In this document: piece by piece, positions 49,133 to 61,509 of the stretch
Layout of the letters: every line of letters starts with the position of its first letter
How positions within the stretch are numbered: the stretch's first letter is position 1
DNA from: Boletus sp. NGJ
Lineage: Eukaryota > Basidiomycota > Agaricomycetes > Boletales > Boletaceae
Direction of reading: 5' to 3'
Length of the DNA: 64,000 bases
NCBI GenBank assembly: GCA_019096195.1
Contig: JAGTXK010000014.1
Location: 1 to 64,000 of the forward strand
Notes under the pieces: generated by a model
The model's input: the letters and a program-made list of their open reading frames with translations, nothing else
Told to the model about the DNA's origin: nothing
The model's database searches: none
Position numbers and translations under genes: made by a program

Positions 49133-51618
49133 TCGTGAGAGGTCTGGACATACTCCCTCCTCCCTTGGTCTGCGCCGATTATCGGTGCAAGTCCAAGAGA
49201 CACCAGTTCCGCTTCCTCTTCCTCCGGCATCCTCTCCTTGAGTAGTCCTCCGTAATGAGCGATTGCCCAGTAATGACCGACCTCTTCGGAACTATGAAGC
49301 GAATAAACTCACGCCCATATCCGCGCAAACCAAGTGACGTACTATTTCGGCAATCCATCGACCTTGGTGAGCGATGAGGGATCCATCGTCAGTATCGGGA
49401 TGTCGACAAGAACGCGCACAACGAACCTGCTTACCACCGTATTTCACCGCGGCCGCGTTCAGCCAGCCGATCAGATATCTACGGATAACTAGAACACGAC
49501 CGCGCTCAGTGCTCAGTCCCGGGACCAGAGAAGGTCTGGATGACTTACCCGGAAGCCGTTCCTGACCCAAGAACAAAACGTGCTTACTGTATCCTCCGCG
49601 CTCCTCCACGGTCTTCTGGTACAACTCCCGCATTGTCTGACTGCTTGGAAGCTTTGCCGTGTTTGTCCAGACTTTGGCCAGCGCGAGCGTCAAGTATTCT
49701 GAGAGTGAAAACGACTGTGTGCCCAACGTCACTGCATCTCGGATGAGCAGAGGTTGGATACGACACGGAAAATTGGCTGCGCACGTCCGATGAATGCAAG
49801 AGTGGGGTCCCGGATATAAAACATATCTAAATACAAGTCACGGACGTGTGAGCCGTCCAAGGGGAGGAAAGGCGACACTGTCTTAGCAGAGCCTTCGTGA
49901 GGCACGTACGTTGCACCATCGTAGCACTGTGGCAAGAATGGGAACGAGTACCGGAAGCCAGTGGCAAATATCACGCTATCGATTCCCGATAGGATCTAAA
50001 CATACTGTCAATCGTTGAAACCCCCCACATTCGAAACGAAACGCACAGTACCGTTCTTGAGTTCGACGAGGCCAGATTGAATGGGAGACCCTTCGGATAT
50101 AGGTAAAAACTGTTTGATTTCCCCAACGAGAGTCGTATTTTGGGGTATCCTGCGCATGTAGTTTTCTAGCCTATAGTGCAACCTGCTCTCTGCGACAGCG
50201 CTAAATATTAATGAGAACTGTTAGTCTCCACTTTGGCACATACCAGTGTCGGGCTTGAGTCCCATGAAAGTGTTAGGTCGCAGTAAGCTGCTGAAAGTAT
50301 TTTACGTCTTACCCGGAACGATTGGTAGACCTTTGCAGCCTGATGATTCACATCCCTGGATATTTCCGACCCACTAACCTGGACCACTCGTCAGCGTGAA
50401 CTAAAACTATCTGAGAAAATGGCCTACAGATGCACCGACAATGAGCACTGTCTGGTTTGCATATGGCTCAGGTCGCCGATACTGTCTCGAGTGACGGACA
50501 AGACCGGGAAATCTCCGTACCCACTCCTCCGAACCAGAAATGGACGGCATCGATGGTGCGTTGTACTTGCCTGTAGCAACGACGACCGCATCGAAATCCT
50601 ACATGTCGTATATAGTCATGTCACGTAAGATGCAACGCTTGACCAAAGGAATGCAAAGCCTGAGAAACATACTTCGGTCCACCAAGTCGCTCGATACGTG
50701 TTACGCCCGGTTGGCTTCAGTGATTTGAGCCAGAGTCTCCAACCTTGTTCTTGCCCAGCTTCGTTGATTCGCTTCTCGATACGCTCTACGCGGGTGTTGT
50801 AAGCGGTTGCGGGGTTTTCGTCATTGCTATTGATATTGAGATAGGACGCGTAAGATCGAACGTAGTTGCGAAGTTGATATTGTGAGAGTTCTGGGGTTCG
50901 GAGTGATTAGCTAGTTCGACCGAGGAACAAGAACGTACCCCATTGTGTACCTGCAGGCCAAGGCCATCGAGGAAACTGATGTGTGACAGCAGTGATAAGG
51001 TCCTAGTAGAAGAATAGCGAGCAGACATATTCTACCTACCTGTTGCAGAGGCTACACGTGCCACAAGAATAGGAACATGAACACATGACCAGGTTGTGTT
51101 TGTGTGACGTGGAGGGCTGACGTACCGAAGGTGCATTCGACTTCAAGGACTCCCAGACTGGCTTCGGTGCCTTATGCACCGTCCAGATCTCACCACTGTC
51201 CTCAAACTCCTCTGAATACGGAAGGTCGACGCTCACTGGGGGAAGCGAAGGCACAAAGTCGCTGATGGCGGTCGGGGCATTCGGCACAGGCGCATCGAGC
51301 GGAACCTCTTCCGTATAGTGCCAGTTACCCCCAGGGACGCTGTCCCGCTCAAAGATGCGAACGTCTAGACCGACTTCTGTCAGTTCCCGGTATGCGACCA
51401 GGCCACTGCAAGGTGTACATGAGTGATAACACGACGACTGGTGGACACATGGGAGACCTTGGTCCGGCGCCGATAACGGCGACTCTTTGAATAGGCCAGT
51501 CGAAACGGTACTCGTCCTCCTCGGCTGCATCCCGGAACGATGGTGTGGAGAGTGGTTGTTGGACGACGGCAGCTGAAACACCGGCTTGAAGTAAGACTAG
51601 CCCAATGATCGGCCGCAT
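49133..51618 (-). CDS. Flavin-containing monooxygenase
   Basis: NADPH-dependent oxygenase. Start at 51618 gives MRPIIGLVLLQAGVSAAVVQ, a signal or anchor sequence. The FAD site VAVIGAGP|SGLVAYRE is split by an intron near 51410-51470, followed by RIFERDSVPGGNWHY. The family-identifying FxGxxxHxxxY motif reads FPGLVRHSRQY (about 50480), and the NADPH site VLIVGASVSGSEIS spans an intron near 50380-50435. Later parts: VIFATGFRYSFPFLPQC (about 49930-49975), ELYQKTVEERGG, YLIGWLNAAAVKYGGKQ, VDGLPKY and HYWAIAHYGGLLKERMPEEE. The last exon stops at 49133-49135, reached by a 51-nt intron beginning GTACGT near 49340. At least ten introns. Substrate unknown. Confidence 0.87.
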
Positions 51619-52370
51619 GGACACTCGAACTCGATGGTGTTGGCTGGCACACCGACTTGAGGTACTTTGTCTATTTATGCCTTTGGAAGAAGCACGGGAC
51701 CAGATAGATAAGACACCACACACATTGAGTTTCAGTTGCATCTTCGCAAGCGTCCTAAATTTACTGTATGTAAAACTAAATCAAGACCAATAGACTGCAG
51801 GATCGGATCGAGCTTGAACAAAACACGCCGCTTGAATAACAATATATTCGTAGAATTACATGCAAAATTGGCCTGTGTATAATCTACAACTTTTCCAACC
51901 TACTTGGGTGAGTTGAGAAACCAAAAAAAATGGTCGAGTAACCTGGCTCAAATGCCTCACCTAAGCACGTGACTGTTGACACTAGTGCCGAGAGCACGTG
52001 ATGGTAGATAGCACGTGACCACATAAGTCACGAGAACGCAGGGAACTTTTCGCCGCCGTGGGACCCGATGTCGATCTCTGGGAAGCTTCTTGGCTCAGCT
52101 CAGGGTCCTTAGCAGGTTAGACGGACACGCTGAGCGCTTTGCATTGAAAGTGTTCAAATGTGGGAATCCCTTTCATGCGTCCCTTCACCTCACATCAAAT
52201 GCTCTGCGCCTGTGGCACCGCTACCACCACCACATCAGGGGTAGATCCTTTCCCACTGGCAGTCTCTTGTTGAGAGCAATGCGTGTAACGTCTTTACGAA
52301 ATCTGGATGGCAAGTAATTGTTATAAAGCCAGAAAATCAGAGATCATGCCAGGTACCTGGACGTGCTCAA
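51619..52370. other. Divergent promoter region between monooxygenase and cysteine-rich gene
   Basis: About 750 bases between two divergent starts. Holds the E-box cluster described separately. No supported frame. Confidence 0.55.
51965..52018. promoter_or_regulatory. Three GCACGTGA E-boxes
   Basis: GCACGTGA occurs at 51965-51972, 51994-52001 and 52011-52018, all in the same orientation, almost midway between the monooxygenase start (51618) and the cysteine-rich gene start (52371). CACGTG is the palindromic core bound by bHLH factors such as Cbf1 and Pho4, so it could serve both genes. Confidence 0.6.
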
Positions 52371-53442
52371 ATGTTGTCACTCCTCTTCGCCCTGCTACTC
52401 TGCTTGCAATGGGTCGCTGGAGATGATGCAGCCCGACTCGCCCGTCACCGCAACACTGCCGCAACATCGCATGTTCTCTCTCAGCTCTTGGTAGTATCCC
52501 ACCCGAAGTTTGCGTTAAGAGACAACGGAGATGGTTGCTCCAACGGATGGCGTGATTTTTTTTTTTCCAAGTTTCCACGTCGCCGCTAACAATGGAATCT
52601 GCATAGATGTTTGTCCAAACTTTCCCAACGAATGCGCTCCGGACGGTAGTTACTGCGTATGTTTATCTGTGACGCGTTTAAATTGGCAACTCAATGAAAT
52701 TATCCAGTGTAACGCGAATGGGAACTGCCCGGACAACACCAATGTTTGTTTATTTCAAGCCTATTATCATTACCTCCACATGTACTGACTTTATCGACTC
52801 CACAGTGCTTCGGAGTTGATCAGTAAGACCGTCGCAGTGTCTCATGCTAAAATCTTGACCATCCATTGCAGATGTTGCCCACAAGACGCTCAGACTTGCG
52901 GTGGACAAACCTGTTGTGACACTGGATCGACATGCTGCAGCGGCAACAATAGTTGTTGCGACTCTGGCAACTTTTGCTGTAATGACTCCCTTGGTGGATG
53001 TATGTGACACTCGTGACAACCAGAACGGTAGACTGACATGCATAAAGGTTGCCCCAACGGGACCTCCTGCACCCCTGGAAAGAATACCTGCACACTTGGT
53101 GGGGGAGGTGCTGGGGGATCAAGTCCGACTGTGTCATTGACGGTGCCTACCTTCAACCCAACGACACCAGGCACCATTCCACCCGTGACGATCAGTGGCT
53201 TTTCTGTTACTCCAACTTTCCTTACGCCCAACTCATCCACCAGCGCTACCCCATCGAGTATCCCCGCGTTAGGAGGTAGGTTATTAATAAACTACAGGCC
53301 GTGCCAAGTGTCTGAAGCTTGAAGCATCTCAGGTACTACTGCTAGTGGCACATCACACAGCTTTTCCGTCACATCTATCGGGAAGACAGCTAGTCTTGCC
53401 ATGGTGGTCGGTATCATTGTCCTCGGCGGATCTGTCTTGTAA
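52371..53442 (+). CDS. Small cysteine-rich secreted protein, probable GPI anchor
   Basis: Start at 52371 gives a signal peptide, MLSLLFALLLCLQWVAG. After an intron (ending near 52569) come FHVAANNGICIDVCPNFPNE, CAPDGSYC, then CNANGNCPDNTNVC, then a dense cysteine block: CCPQDAQTCGGQTCCDTG, STCCSGNNSCCDSGNFCC. The paired cysteines at regular spacing resemble granulin-like repeats. Next is KGCPNGTSCTPGKNTC, a Ser/Thr/Pro stalk and a hydrophobic C-terminus TASLAMVVGIIVLGGSVL, typical of a GPI-attachment signal. Six or so short exons; edges are provisional. No enzyme motif. Possible wall protein or effector-like secreted protein; function unknown. Confidence 0.72.
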
Positions 53443-53762
53443 GGAAAATGCTCCACCTAGATCCTTCGATGTTGTTCTTGCTACGTGTTACATGATATCA
53501 TCCCAAAATGTTGCTATTTCTCATATGCTATCCTTCACTTGCGTCTGTATCTGTTTGTCTCTCTATGTACCCAAGGCTCCTATCACCATGACCAGTCGAT
53601 CTCATCTATTGTGCATTTTATCCTATTTTAGTTCTGAAACAAGTGCGCAGAAGGTCTTGCAGAAGGTGGAAACAAATCTATACTTCCTTATTCAGTGTGC
53701 CATCAAATCGCGTACTGCAAGATCAAAGAATGAGTAGACCGCTTTCGAAGATACCACGAGCT
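53443..53762. other. Convergent 3' flanks
   Basis: A plus-strand frame at 53345-53737 runs through here, overlapping the end of the cysteine-rich gene in another frame; it shows no domain. Otherwise nothing. Confidence 0.45.
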
Positions 53763-56700
53763 TTAATTATCTCCCACCTGAATGATCTTCGAAACTGGTA
53801 GTCCTCGGTCTACAGGATGACATCATGTCAACGTCAACTTAACAAACCCGTTTCATGAACGTGGCGACTCACCAAACTCCATCTGTGATTCAGAAAACTT
53901 GATGTTCTTCAAGTTAAAGATCGCCGCAACGGCATGAGGCGCGAGCTGTAGGGTGGTCTAATTCGGAACCTCATCGAGGACCAGAACATGGGTACCATAC
54001 CTTCCTGAAAAGGTCCTGCGACATGAGGCTATGCAAACAATGGCATAAACAACTCCGGATCACCGCCCAAGAAGCATTCATTCTCACCCCCCTTGCCCAC
54101 AAATATCTATCCTGTGGTTTTTGATGATTAGATTGGGCGGCGATGGCTACATGCGTTATTAGACAGAACTTTGTAGATAGGGCAGGATCGTACTCCATCC
54201 TGAACCTGGTGGATTGGGAATGAGATCAGAACATGCATATTTATTGGTTGATAGAGCTCACATCCTGACCGTGGGCTGCCCTCTGATGGGCTTTAAGCAT
54301 CAAACGGGAAGTCGCCGAGGGCCTACTCAATGCGTCGTCGATCAACTTCATCAACGCACCATTCCTGCCGTCCTTTTCGGCAATGGCGCTCAGTTTAATC
54401 AGTTTCTCCAAGTCATCCTTCCGGCTAGGGTCAGTGTAATAATCAACCACAGCGGAGATGGCTGCAGAAAACAGTAGCGCGGAGGGTACCGTCTCAACAA
54501 AGATGTTATATGCAATGGTTCGAATAGTAGAGTGTTGGATCCTCGCCAGGATGTTGGCAATGAATCGGTCGTTCTGCACATTACTTGTGATAACCGATGT
54601 GACCAACACGTCAGAAGCACCCTCGAGAGAGATCTGTTATAGAGAGCTGGTTATTCGATGTTCATCGTTTTGATAGTATGAAACCTACTGTCCCCTCGCT
54701 ATGCCGTTTCAATCGGTTGCGGAGGTAGTACATAATTTCGTTCGTGGCCTTGAGTGCCGCCTGGTACAGAGTCCAGTCACACACTGGGTCGTCGCTGAGG
54801 TATATATATCTGGACAACATCAATGATTATTCTATGAATCGAATCGACCTCTTACCTAGTCACGTCAGCAAATAGTTCAAACCACTGCGCTGCCGTGTGT
54901 CCGCCCCAAACACTGTCGACCGCAGTGATAGGCAAACCAAGCTAATCGAAACGTAAATCATACGATTTAGGTTGCTTGTCTTGAGACATACTACAAAATT
55001 TGCAGCCCAATAGATAGGCACCCGGTTAATGACATCTTTGACTATATCGACGCCGGCGGCCCTGCTAGTACGATTCGCTGATATAGACGCCTCTTTCAGC
55101 AAGGTTTTGAACATCCTTGTAAAGGATTCGACAGAGAGAGTCTCTTCCACGATGCTTTTCCGCACCTAGCGGTCGAAATCCGTTATCTGGATACATCTAG
55201 CTTCGATGTGAGAACTGACCTCGCTGAAAGCTACCTCAACACCTTTTGTAAGCCTCGACATGCGTTGCCTATACAGAATGTCTAGCTGGCGATCGTTGTC
55301 CCCAACCTGACTCGGCCTCGAGAAATCGTAATACACGAGCGAATCTGTTGATCGAGAAGCGATACAAGGGCCCATGAAATTGGGTGTCATGAACGGAAAA
55401 TGAGCATAGACCGAGCCAGCAGGATACTGGTCCGGCAGGAGACGAAATAAAAGTTTGCTGAGCATTCCTCCACACGAGCCGTCGGAGGTGTCGACCATAC
55501 AATGCTGATAGCCCCAGGATGTTAGATTGTATGCTAAGTAGTTATTAGAAGATGTGGACGGGATAGAAAGAAAAGAGGTACCGACGGGTGAAGTCTACAG
55601 TTAGGAATCGATCTCCGCGAGTCAAGCACACCGCGTCCGCCAGGATAGCACGTGAAATAGTGTATCCTGGGCACAATCCAGCACCCGGAATAGGTGGCTT
55701 GGTTTCTTCAGCTTGCAAACCGACCTTCAACGACGTAAGCATTGATCACTAGACATGAGCAATGTACGAACATGGAGTTCCAAATTATCAATATGCCCAT
55801 AGAGCTCTTCTGCTGCAGACTGTGGACAATTGAGTATAGATAAATGAGCTGCGAGAAGAGTCTTACGTGGATGATGGGGTCTGGGTTCCATTCTTGAAAG
55901 GACTCGTATGCTGAAAGAACCGTGAGCGAACAAGGGTTATTCAATAACCCGAGATACCTACGTCGCAGACCAATGAACTTGCGAAACTCGTTGAGCTACG
56001 GATATCAATCAAACTGCATGATCACTGGAGAAAGGTTTCTCACGGTGCAAGCTCCCCATCTCCTTCCTTGCTCTATGGCCAAGATCTCTACCACTCTCAT
56101 CACAGGGGGACAACCTCTAGCACGAAACGCACCGGCCCTTCGCTCGGTCGCATCTTGCAATACCCGGGCGAGGTCTTGGTCAGCGAAAAGACCATCAGGA
56201 CCTCGTTGCAGTCTATTGCCACAATAAATCACAAAACTAGAAACTATACGTAGATCGTCGAACACACCCGCCGAATGTCCAGGTCTTGACATCGCCAGAC
56301 GGCATGATCTTTTCTCGAACTACCTTTCTAAACTCCTTGGTAGTCACCTGCGTGAAAAAAATGCATCCAGTTTGTGATACGGGCCACGAGAAAAGACCAT
56401 ACCGTTGCCGGGTTTTTATCCTGAAAGAGGTCCCGAAACAAACCATTCAGCCACTTCTCATCTTGTTCACAGATGGAAGCATGCCAATGATAGAGCAAGT
56501 TGAACTCGATTGAAACAGCATTTCCACCTCCCCGAGGAGACACAGCATGATCGCATTCGCGAGATGACTATTGGACGAACCCATGATCACCGCCCAGTCT
56601 CCGCAGTCGAATCAAAACTTACTGCAAGTGGGTCGAGGCGCCAAGTCAGGCCGTCTCTGACGAGTCCCAGGATGCTACCGACATAATCCGCAAGGATAAT

Positions 56701-58161
56701 CTGCATGAAGAACGCAGTATTGACCATTCTTGCTCTGTGGTAAATCTCATCATCTTGCACAAGTAGGGAGATCCTCTCGTTGGGCGGAGGCGAGGTAAAC
56801 GAGCCACGTTCGTTGAGGTCTAGTATTTTCTGCGCGATATACTATCACGGCATGAGTGTGGATACACGCCAAAATATCTAGCAATAGACTCACGTTATGG
56901 TGACGGCTGAAGAGCACAGCAAGCGCGCAAACAGAGGGTGGCATAAAAAGTAGACGGCTATCCGCGAAAGCATCATTCCAGATCCTCCCGGTACCGTCCT
57001 TTATCCGCATGCTCTCGACTTGCTCCATGTTACCCCCATAGATTATGCTCAGGTCAAGATAGCTACTCGCGTCATTAATCGTCCAATCCAACGTATTCGT
57101 GTTGAAGATACTGTGGATGATGAGATCTGCGAATGCGAAAAACAAACTCGACAAGCCACCAGGATGCGGGATAAAGTCGCCGCTGCGCCGACGCAAGAGG
57201 GTATCGAACACTAAGCCTGGGTCGGGAAGAGATGGAAGTGTGTGGATATGAGTAGCAGGCACGGATCGGGCGTAAGGTTGACCGGCCTGTCCTAGAGACG
57301 GGAACAGAACGTTGTAGTTGGATCCATCCGCACTGCGGAACGCATATGGGACAGTCCGTCCTTCAACAGTGGTTGATGGTATGTTGCGGAAGGTGGAAAG
57401 GAATCCAGTGGGAGGATGGGGTAGGTCCTTGTACACTATGGCAGATGTATCAACATCAATATCACTGGGGAACACAGTGGAACTGGGGACCTACATAAAC
57501 TGATGGCATACTGCTGTGCTATTTTGGCAAAGGCCGAATCGTCGGGAAGGCGCGCCATTAGCACCAAGACTTTCTCGAGCTAAATCATGCTATGAGTTCA
57601 TCGAATACTTCGTTATATGAAGTACTTGCAAGAAATTCTCTGTCATTGATTGTCCCATGGAGGTTTTCTATAGCGTCTGCGAACGCCGGCTACGCAGCGC
57701 ATGGACGAAGCGTGAGGGATATGTGCGGTAACGGCGCAAAGACTCACTAAGTCGTCGGCAGTGAGAGGCGGACCACGATGAGCAACTTGCTCGACGTCAC
57801 GCATACTCTTGCCAGAGAGATGCGCGGCCGAGGCGGCCTTACTTATGCTGGATTGTACTCGAGAGAGCAGCAGCTGCAACGCACTCTGCACCCTTTTCCC
57901 GCCTCCGTACAAACCCTTGGGGTGTGTTTGTTGCATTGATGTTGGTTCGCGGGGGGAGTCAGCTTGCACTGAACAAGTGGGACTGGTCTTGGGAGAGTTG
58001 AACATCACCTTGCGTGCACAAAACCACTTTCGGAATCGCTGGGTGCCAATATAACGAAATGGCATTCTAGAATCAGTATAGTTGATGGATTCAAGTGTGC
58101 GCCAAACAAGCTTGGATCGCTCCAGCGCTGCGCTGAGTCGGGTCGCGGACCGAGATTGCAT
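53763..58161 (-). CDS. Fatty acid dioxygenase (Psi-producing oxygenase/linoleate diol synthase type)
   Basis: Heme peroxidase-like dioxygenase fused to a P450-like domain, making oxylipin signals from linoleate. Start at 58161 (MQSRSATRLSAALERSKLVW). Peroxidase landmarks: KVLVLMARLPDD, DLPHPPTGFLSTF, FRSADGSNYNVLFPSLGQAG, the distal-side histidine in FADLIIHSIFN, YLDLSIIYGGNMEQVE, PPSVCALAVLFSRHHN, and EFNLLYHWHASICE, carrying the active-site Tyr and proximal His (about 56470-56510). Then LNEFRKFIGLR and PGYTISRAILADAVCLTRGD. The P450 part includes YNLTSWGYQHC, GGMLSKLLFRLLPDQYPA, FVVCLGLP and a candidate heme-ligand loop GGENECFLGG with Cys at 54074-54076. The stretch 54000-54200 does not read cleanly in one frame (see findings). 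End DRGLPVSKIIQVGDN. About twenty introns. Confidence 0.84.
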
Positions 58162-58677
58162 CCGAGTGGAAACAGTAACCGTCTCTCAATGCTCATAGGG
58201 CGAGCAGGCACTTTAAGTTTTTGTCCGCTGGCGCTCATCGGCGGCAGACCGTTGACAGCCTACGCTGTTCTGGGATCTGAGTGCCTGGAAACGGAGAGCA
58301 GCCCTAGTCCTGGCGAATGTAATCGCCATACAGTTCAAACTATATTGTTTCAGTTCGTTCAATTATACAACCACGTCACATCACATCTGCTTTCATGGAT
58401 GTCTTCAGCCAATCGGAATCTCAGGAAACTGCCCGAGTAGCCGTCATTGTCGGGTGTTTCTACAAACAAGGTCGTCAGTCACCATCGCACCTGCACTATG
58501 TATGATCAACTAGAGTCTCGTTCAAGAATGATTGCGATGTGGTGAAGGCAGTGGGATCTGGCCAACAAAGACATGATACTATCACAGGCACAGATCCCGT
58601 TTAGTGACCACAGTAATTAGAATACGTACAGAAGGTCCCATGATAGTCGTCAGGAATAGATGAGGTAGCTGGAAATT
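58162..58677. other. Dioxygenase promoter and Ykt6 3' flank
   Basis: Both flanking genes are on the minus strand. A 94-codon plus-strand frame at 58156-58440 has no recognisable feature. Confidence 0.5.
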
Positions 58678-59456
58678 CTACATGACTACGCAACACGAAT
58701 TTTGCTGCAGAATGCTTGTTAATCGAGAATTAGCAACGATGGACATAGAAGCACGAACCTTCTTCGCTGTCTTATAGAACATCTTGCTCTGTGAGGACAG
58801 TGCATTGGAGCGTTCAACTAAGTTATCTAGCTTCTCGCCCCGCTGAAGGACGGACTCGATCGTCTTGTGCTAAATAACCGGTGTCAGAGAACTCGGCGTC
58901 GAGATTCACCAATCTAAGCGTACCAGTACGATCTTTGTCTCATCTAGTTCCTGTTGCACTCTCATGATGGTATCCGCTTGTCGTGGATCCTGATACTTGG
59001 TGAGGTAAGTCTGAATGTCGGAAAACGAAATTGCCGAAGGGTTGGAGAAGGCAGATTGAGGGACTTTAGCGATGAATTCATCCAGAATCTTGGTCAAGAG
59101 AGAGAATGCGGGCCTAACGGGGTACTCCTGGTCGGTTATTATGATGGCTGTGACACAAAGCATGATACGTAGCCAATAGGTGTGAGTCAGGATGGGCGAG
59201 AAGCGGCAGATGACCGACCTGCAAGTTGTTCCGCCCCACCACGGTTGAATACATGGGCTGTATAGTTGTTTTCTTGCACGCTTTGACGCTGACCCTGCGC
59301 CGTCCTGTCGACCACGGTCTTGGAGAAAAACGTCAGGAACTCATTGATGGAGCCTCTCTGGTAGAAAGAGAAACTCGAGACGTCTGAGGCCGTGCTCAGG
59401 ACCGTACTCGGTGATCCTGGGGGTGCAAGGACGACAGAAATTGTGAAGATTTTCAT
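58678..59456 (-). CDS. YKT6: R-SNARE Ykt6
   Basis: Lipid-anchored SNARE acting in Golgi, vacuole and autophagosome fusion. Start at 59456 opens the longin domain ([34 protein letters not shown]). It continues with [18 protein letters not shown], then the SNARE helix [60 protein letters not shown], with the arginine zero layer in VLQRGE. The C-terminus QNSCCVVM carries adjacent cysteines for palmitoylation and farnesylation, with stop at 58678-58680. Five exons. Head-to-head with the site-2 protease gene, 111 bases apart. Confidence 0.95.
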
Positions 59457-59567
59457 AGTCGAAATGGCGGTTGGAGAAAGAGACGTAATTCTAAACAAGC
59501 TGATTCAGGACCACAGCAAGCGGGGTAGCACAGCTTAGCAACTGCCAAATGTTTTGAGGCTCCAGGT

Positions 59568-61509
59568 ATGTCTTTGGCCGCGGCTAGTCTCTGGATAACT
59601 TCCCTCTGGCTCGTCATATACGCCGTAAAATATTCTTCCAGGCGACCAAAGTTCTTGCTACCGCTCTCACAAAATCGCAGACCGACCACTGAGGTCACCG
59701 TAAAGCATTTGAACATACGTCTCAAGACAGATGCTTTCAATGTCTTCCATGACGAGCTATCCGCCTGGTTGTCTCCGAATAAATCTCGGATCTTGAGGCA
59801 AATTCTGCTGCGGTTGTATGATCTGGGAAGCCTCGTCGGTGTCATCGGGATACTGTTTGGGTTCTGCCTGCTGTTCCTAACAGCCGCGTCCTTGTCTTCG
59901 GAAATCCTGCGGATGCAACGGGACGGTTACCAGGGTGCAAGCACAATCACGAAGCGGGGGCTAGAGCACACCGGTGATACTACTCCATCTATTGCGCCTG
60001 CGTCCAATGCGCTGAGGATTAACCCAATTGTAAGCATTCCGTTGAGGGTTTGAGGTGGCCCAACAACAAGTACAGCTCAAATCTACTAGATACCAGGGTT
60101 GACTGTTCCTCTCAGTCATCTACCCTTGATTCTCGTGGCATTGGCTGTCAGCCAAATTGTTCACGAAGCTGGGCATGCCATCACCGCAGCACTGTAGGTA
60201 GATTGTCAATGTTCAAGACAGGTGGAAGTTGACATTGCAGACAGCCACCGTATACCAATGCTTTCCTGTGGAGTTTCTGTCATGTTTCTCTTGCCGACTG
60301 CGTTCGTCACTCTCCCTGCTACCCGGCTTGAGAAATTGTCTCCTCGTGACCGCTTGCAAATCGTGTCTGGCGGGTGTTTCCACAACTTTGTGCTCTCGTG
60401 TCTGCTGTTCTCCGCAGCTTGGTCAGGCTCAGGCATCCTGCCCACTTGGATTCTCTTCCAGGATATTTCTGCTCTAGGAAGGCTCATCGTGAACGTCGAC
60501 TACGTCAGTGTACTGGCCTTCTTAGCCGTTCACGTACTGAGTGGCTGTAGGATTCTCCATTGGCGACACACCTCCCTGTTGGTACCCTGATCACCAAGAT
60601 AGATGATTCCTCGATGGCGTCTGTGTTGTCGGACGATCCTTGGGACCACTACTTACTTTCCCCCTTTTCGGGCTCTATGCAGGGCTGGTGTACTAATAGC
60701 TCTTTTCTAGACAAAGCATTTGGTGAGTGGGCCAAGCGTGTCATTTGGTTGGGTGGTTGCTTATTGTGTACGAAAGCCCCGGCGTGCACCAGCGCTGGTT
60801 CATACTCCTGTTTTGTATCCAAGGCGGATGAAACTGTACAATATGAATTAGATCCTGTCCACATATTTACAGACAACTTGGTACGGTGCAACTCTTCCAC
60901 GGAATGCTCGTCGGTTTCGTCCTGTGTCGCACCTCGTCGTGATCAACAGCTCGTACGGATCTTTGTCCTGAGGAACCGTCCGGGTACAAGTATAGAAGAC
61001 ATAGTCATTTGGAAAGGTCCAAAGGATGAGATCTGGCAACAAGGTACGTGCATAGCGCTGAGCCGTTACGAACATGTTGATGCGATCTCTCTTTTACTTA
61101 GTGCAAGTTAGTAGTTTGCGCTCCCGTTTTTCTTTTGTGTCATCCAGGCTCCCAATACTTGCTTCCGCTTTCTTCGAGTGTGTACCGTCGTTGTATTCTC
61201 TTCACAGGATAATTGACAAGACTTCAAAACAGATATATGAAGATTGTAAATCTTTCCCTCTACCTCGTGAACACCCTCCCGATCGCGACATTAGACGGGC
61301 ATCAATCACTCGTCATATTATTGCAGTTCTTACACGGTCCGGTTAATGATGGCTTGCAGAGTATCGATCTTGAGGCTCTCAACAACACAACACGGTTGAG
61401 TCGGGAGGGGAGAGTACAAAGAGCATGCAGGACATTCCTTACTTTCTTGGCGCTCCTTCTGATAGTGCTGTGTGGACTCTTGGGTATCATTCGTTGGGCG
61501 ATGAAATAA
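59568..61509 (+). CDS. Site-2 protease (family M50 intramembrane metalloprotease)
   Basis: Golgi/ER intramembrane protease that releases membrane-bound transcription factors; in basidiomycetes the known substrate is the SREBP homologue. Start at 59568 gives MSLAAASLWITSLWLVIYAV. After several spans, an exon reads IPGLTVPLSHLPLILVALAV then SQIVHEAGHAITAAL, the zinc motif HExxH. A 51-nt intron (60194-60244) leads to HRIPMLSCGVSVMFLLPTAF. After LQIVSGGCFHNFVLSCLLFS a further exon, DSPLATHLPVGTLITKID, begins the luminal PDZ-like part with several cysteines. The second active-site motif is NTLPIATLDGHQSLVILL (LDG, about 61268-61320). The end LLIVLCGLLGIIRWAMK is the last span, stop at 61507-61509. 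Complete. Confidence 0.9.

Noticed and set aside
60194-60217. Apparent 24-nt intron in the site-2 protease gene
   Set aside because: An alternative acceptor at 60244 gives a normal 51-nt intron and a better family match (AALHRIPML), so no ultra-short intron is needed.
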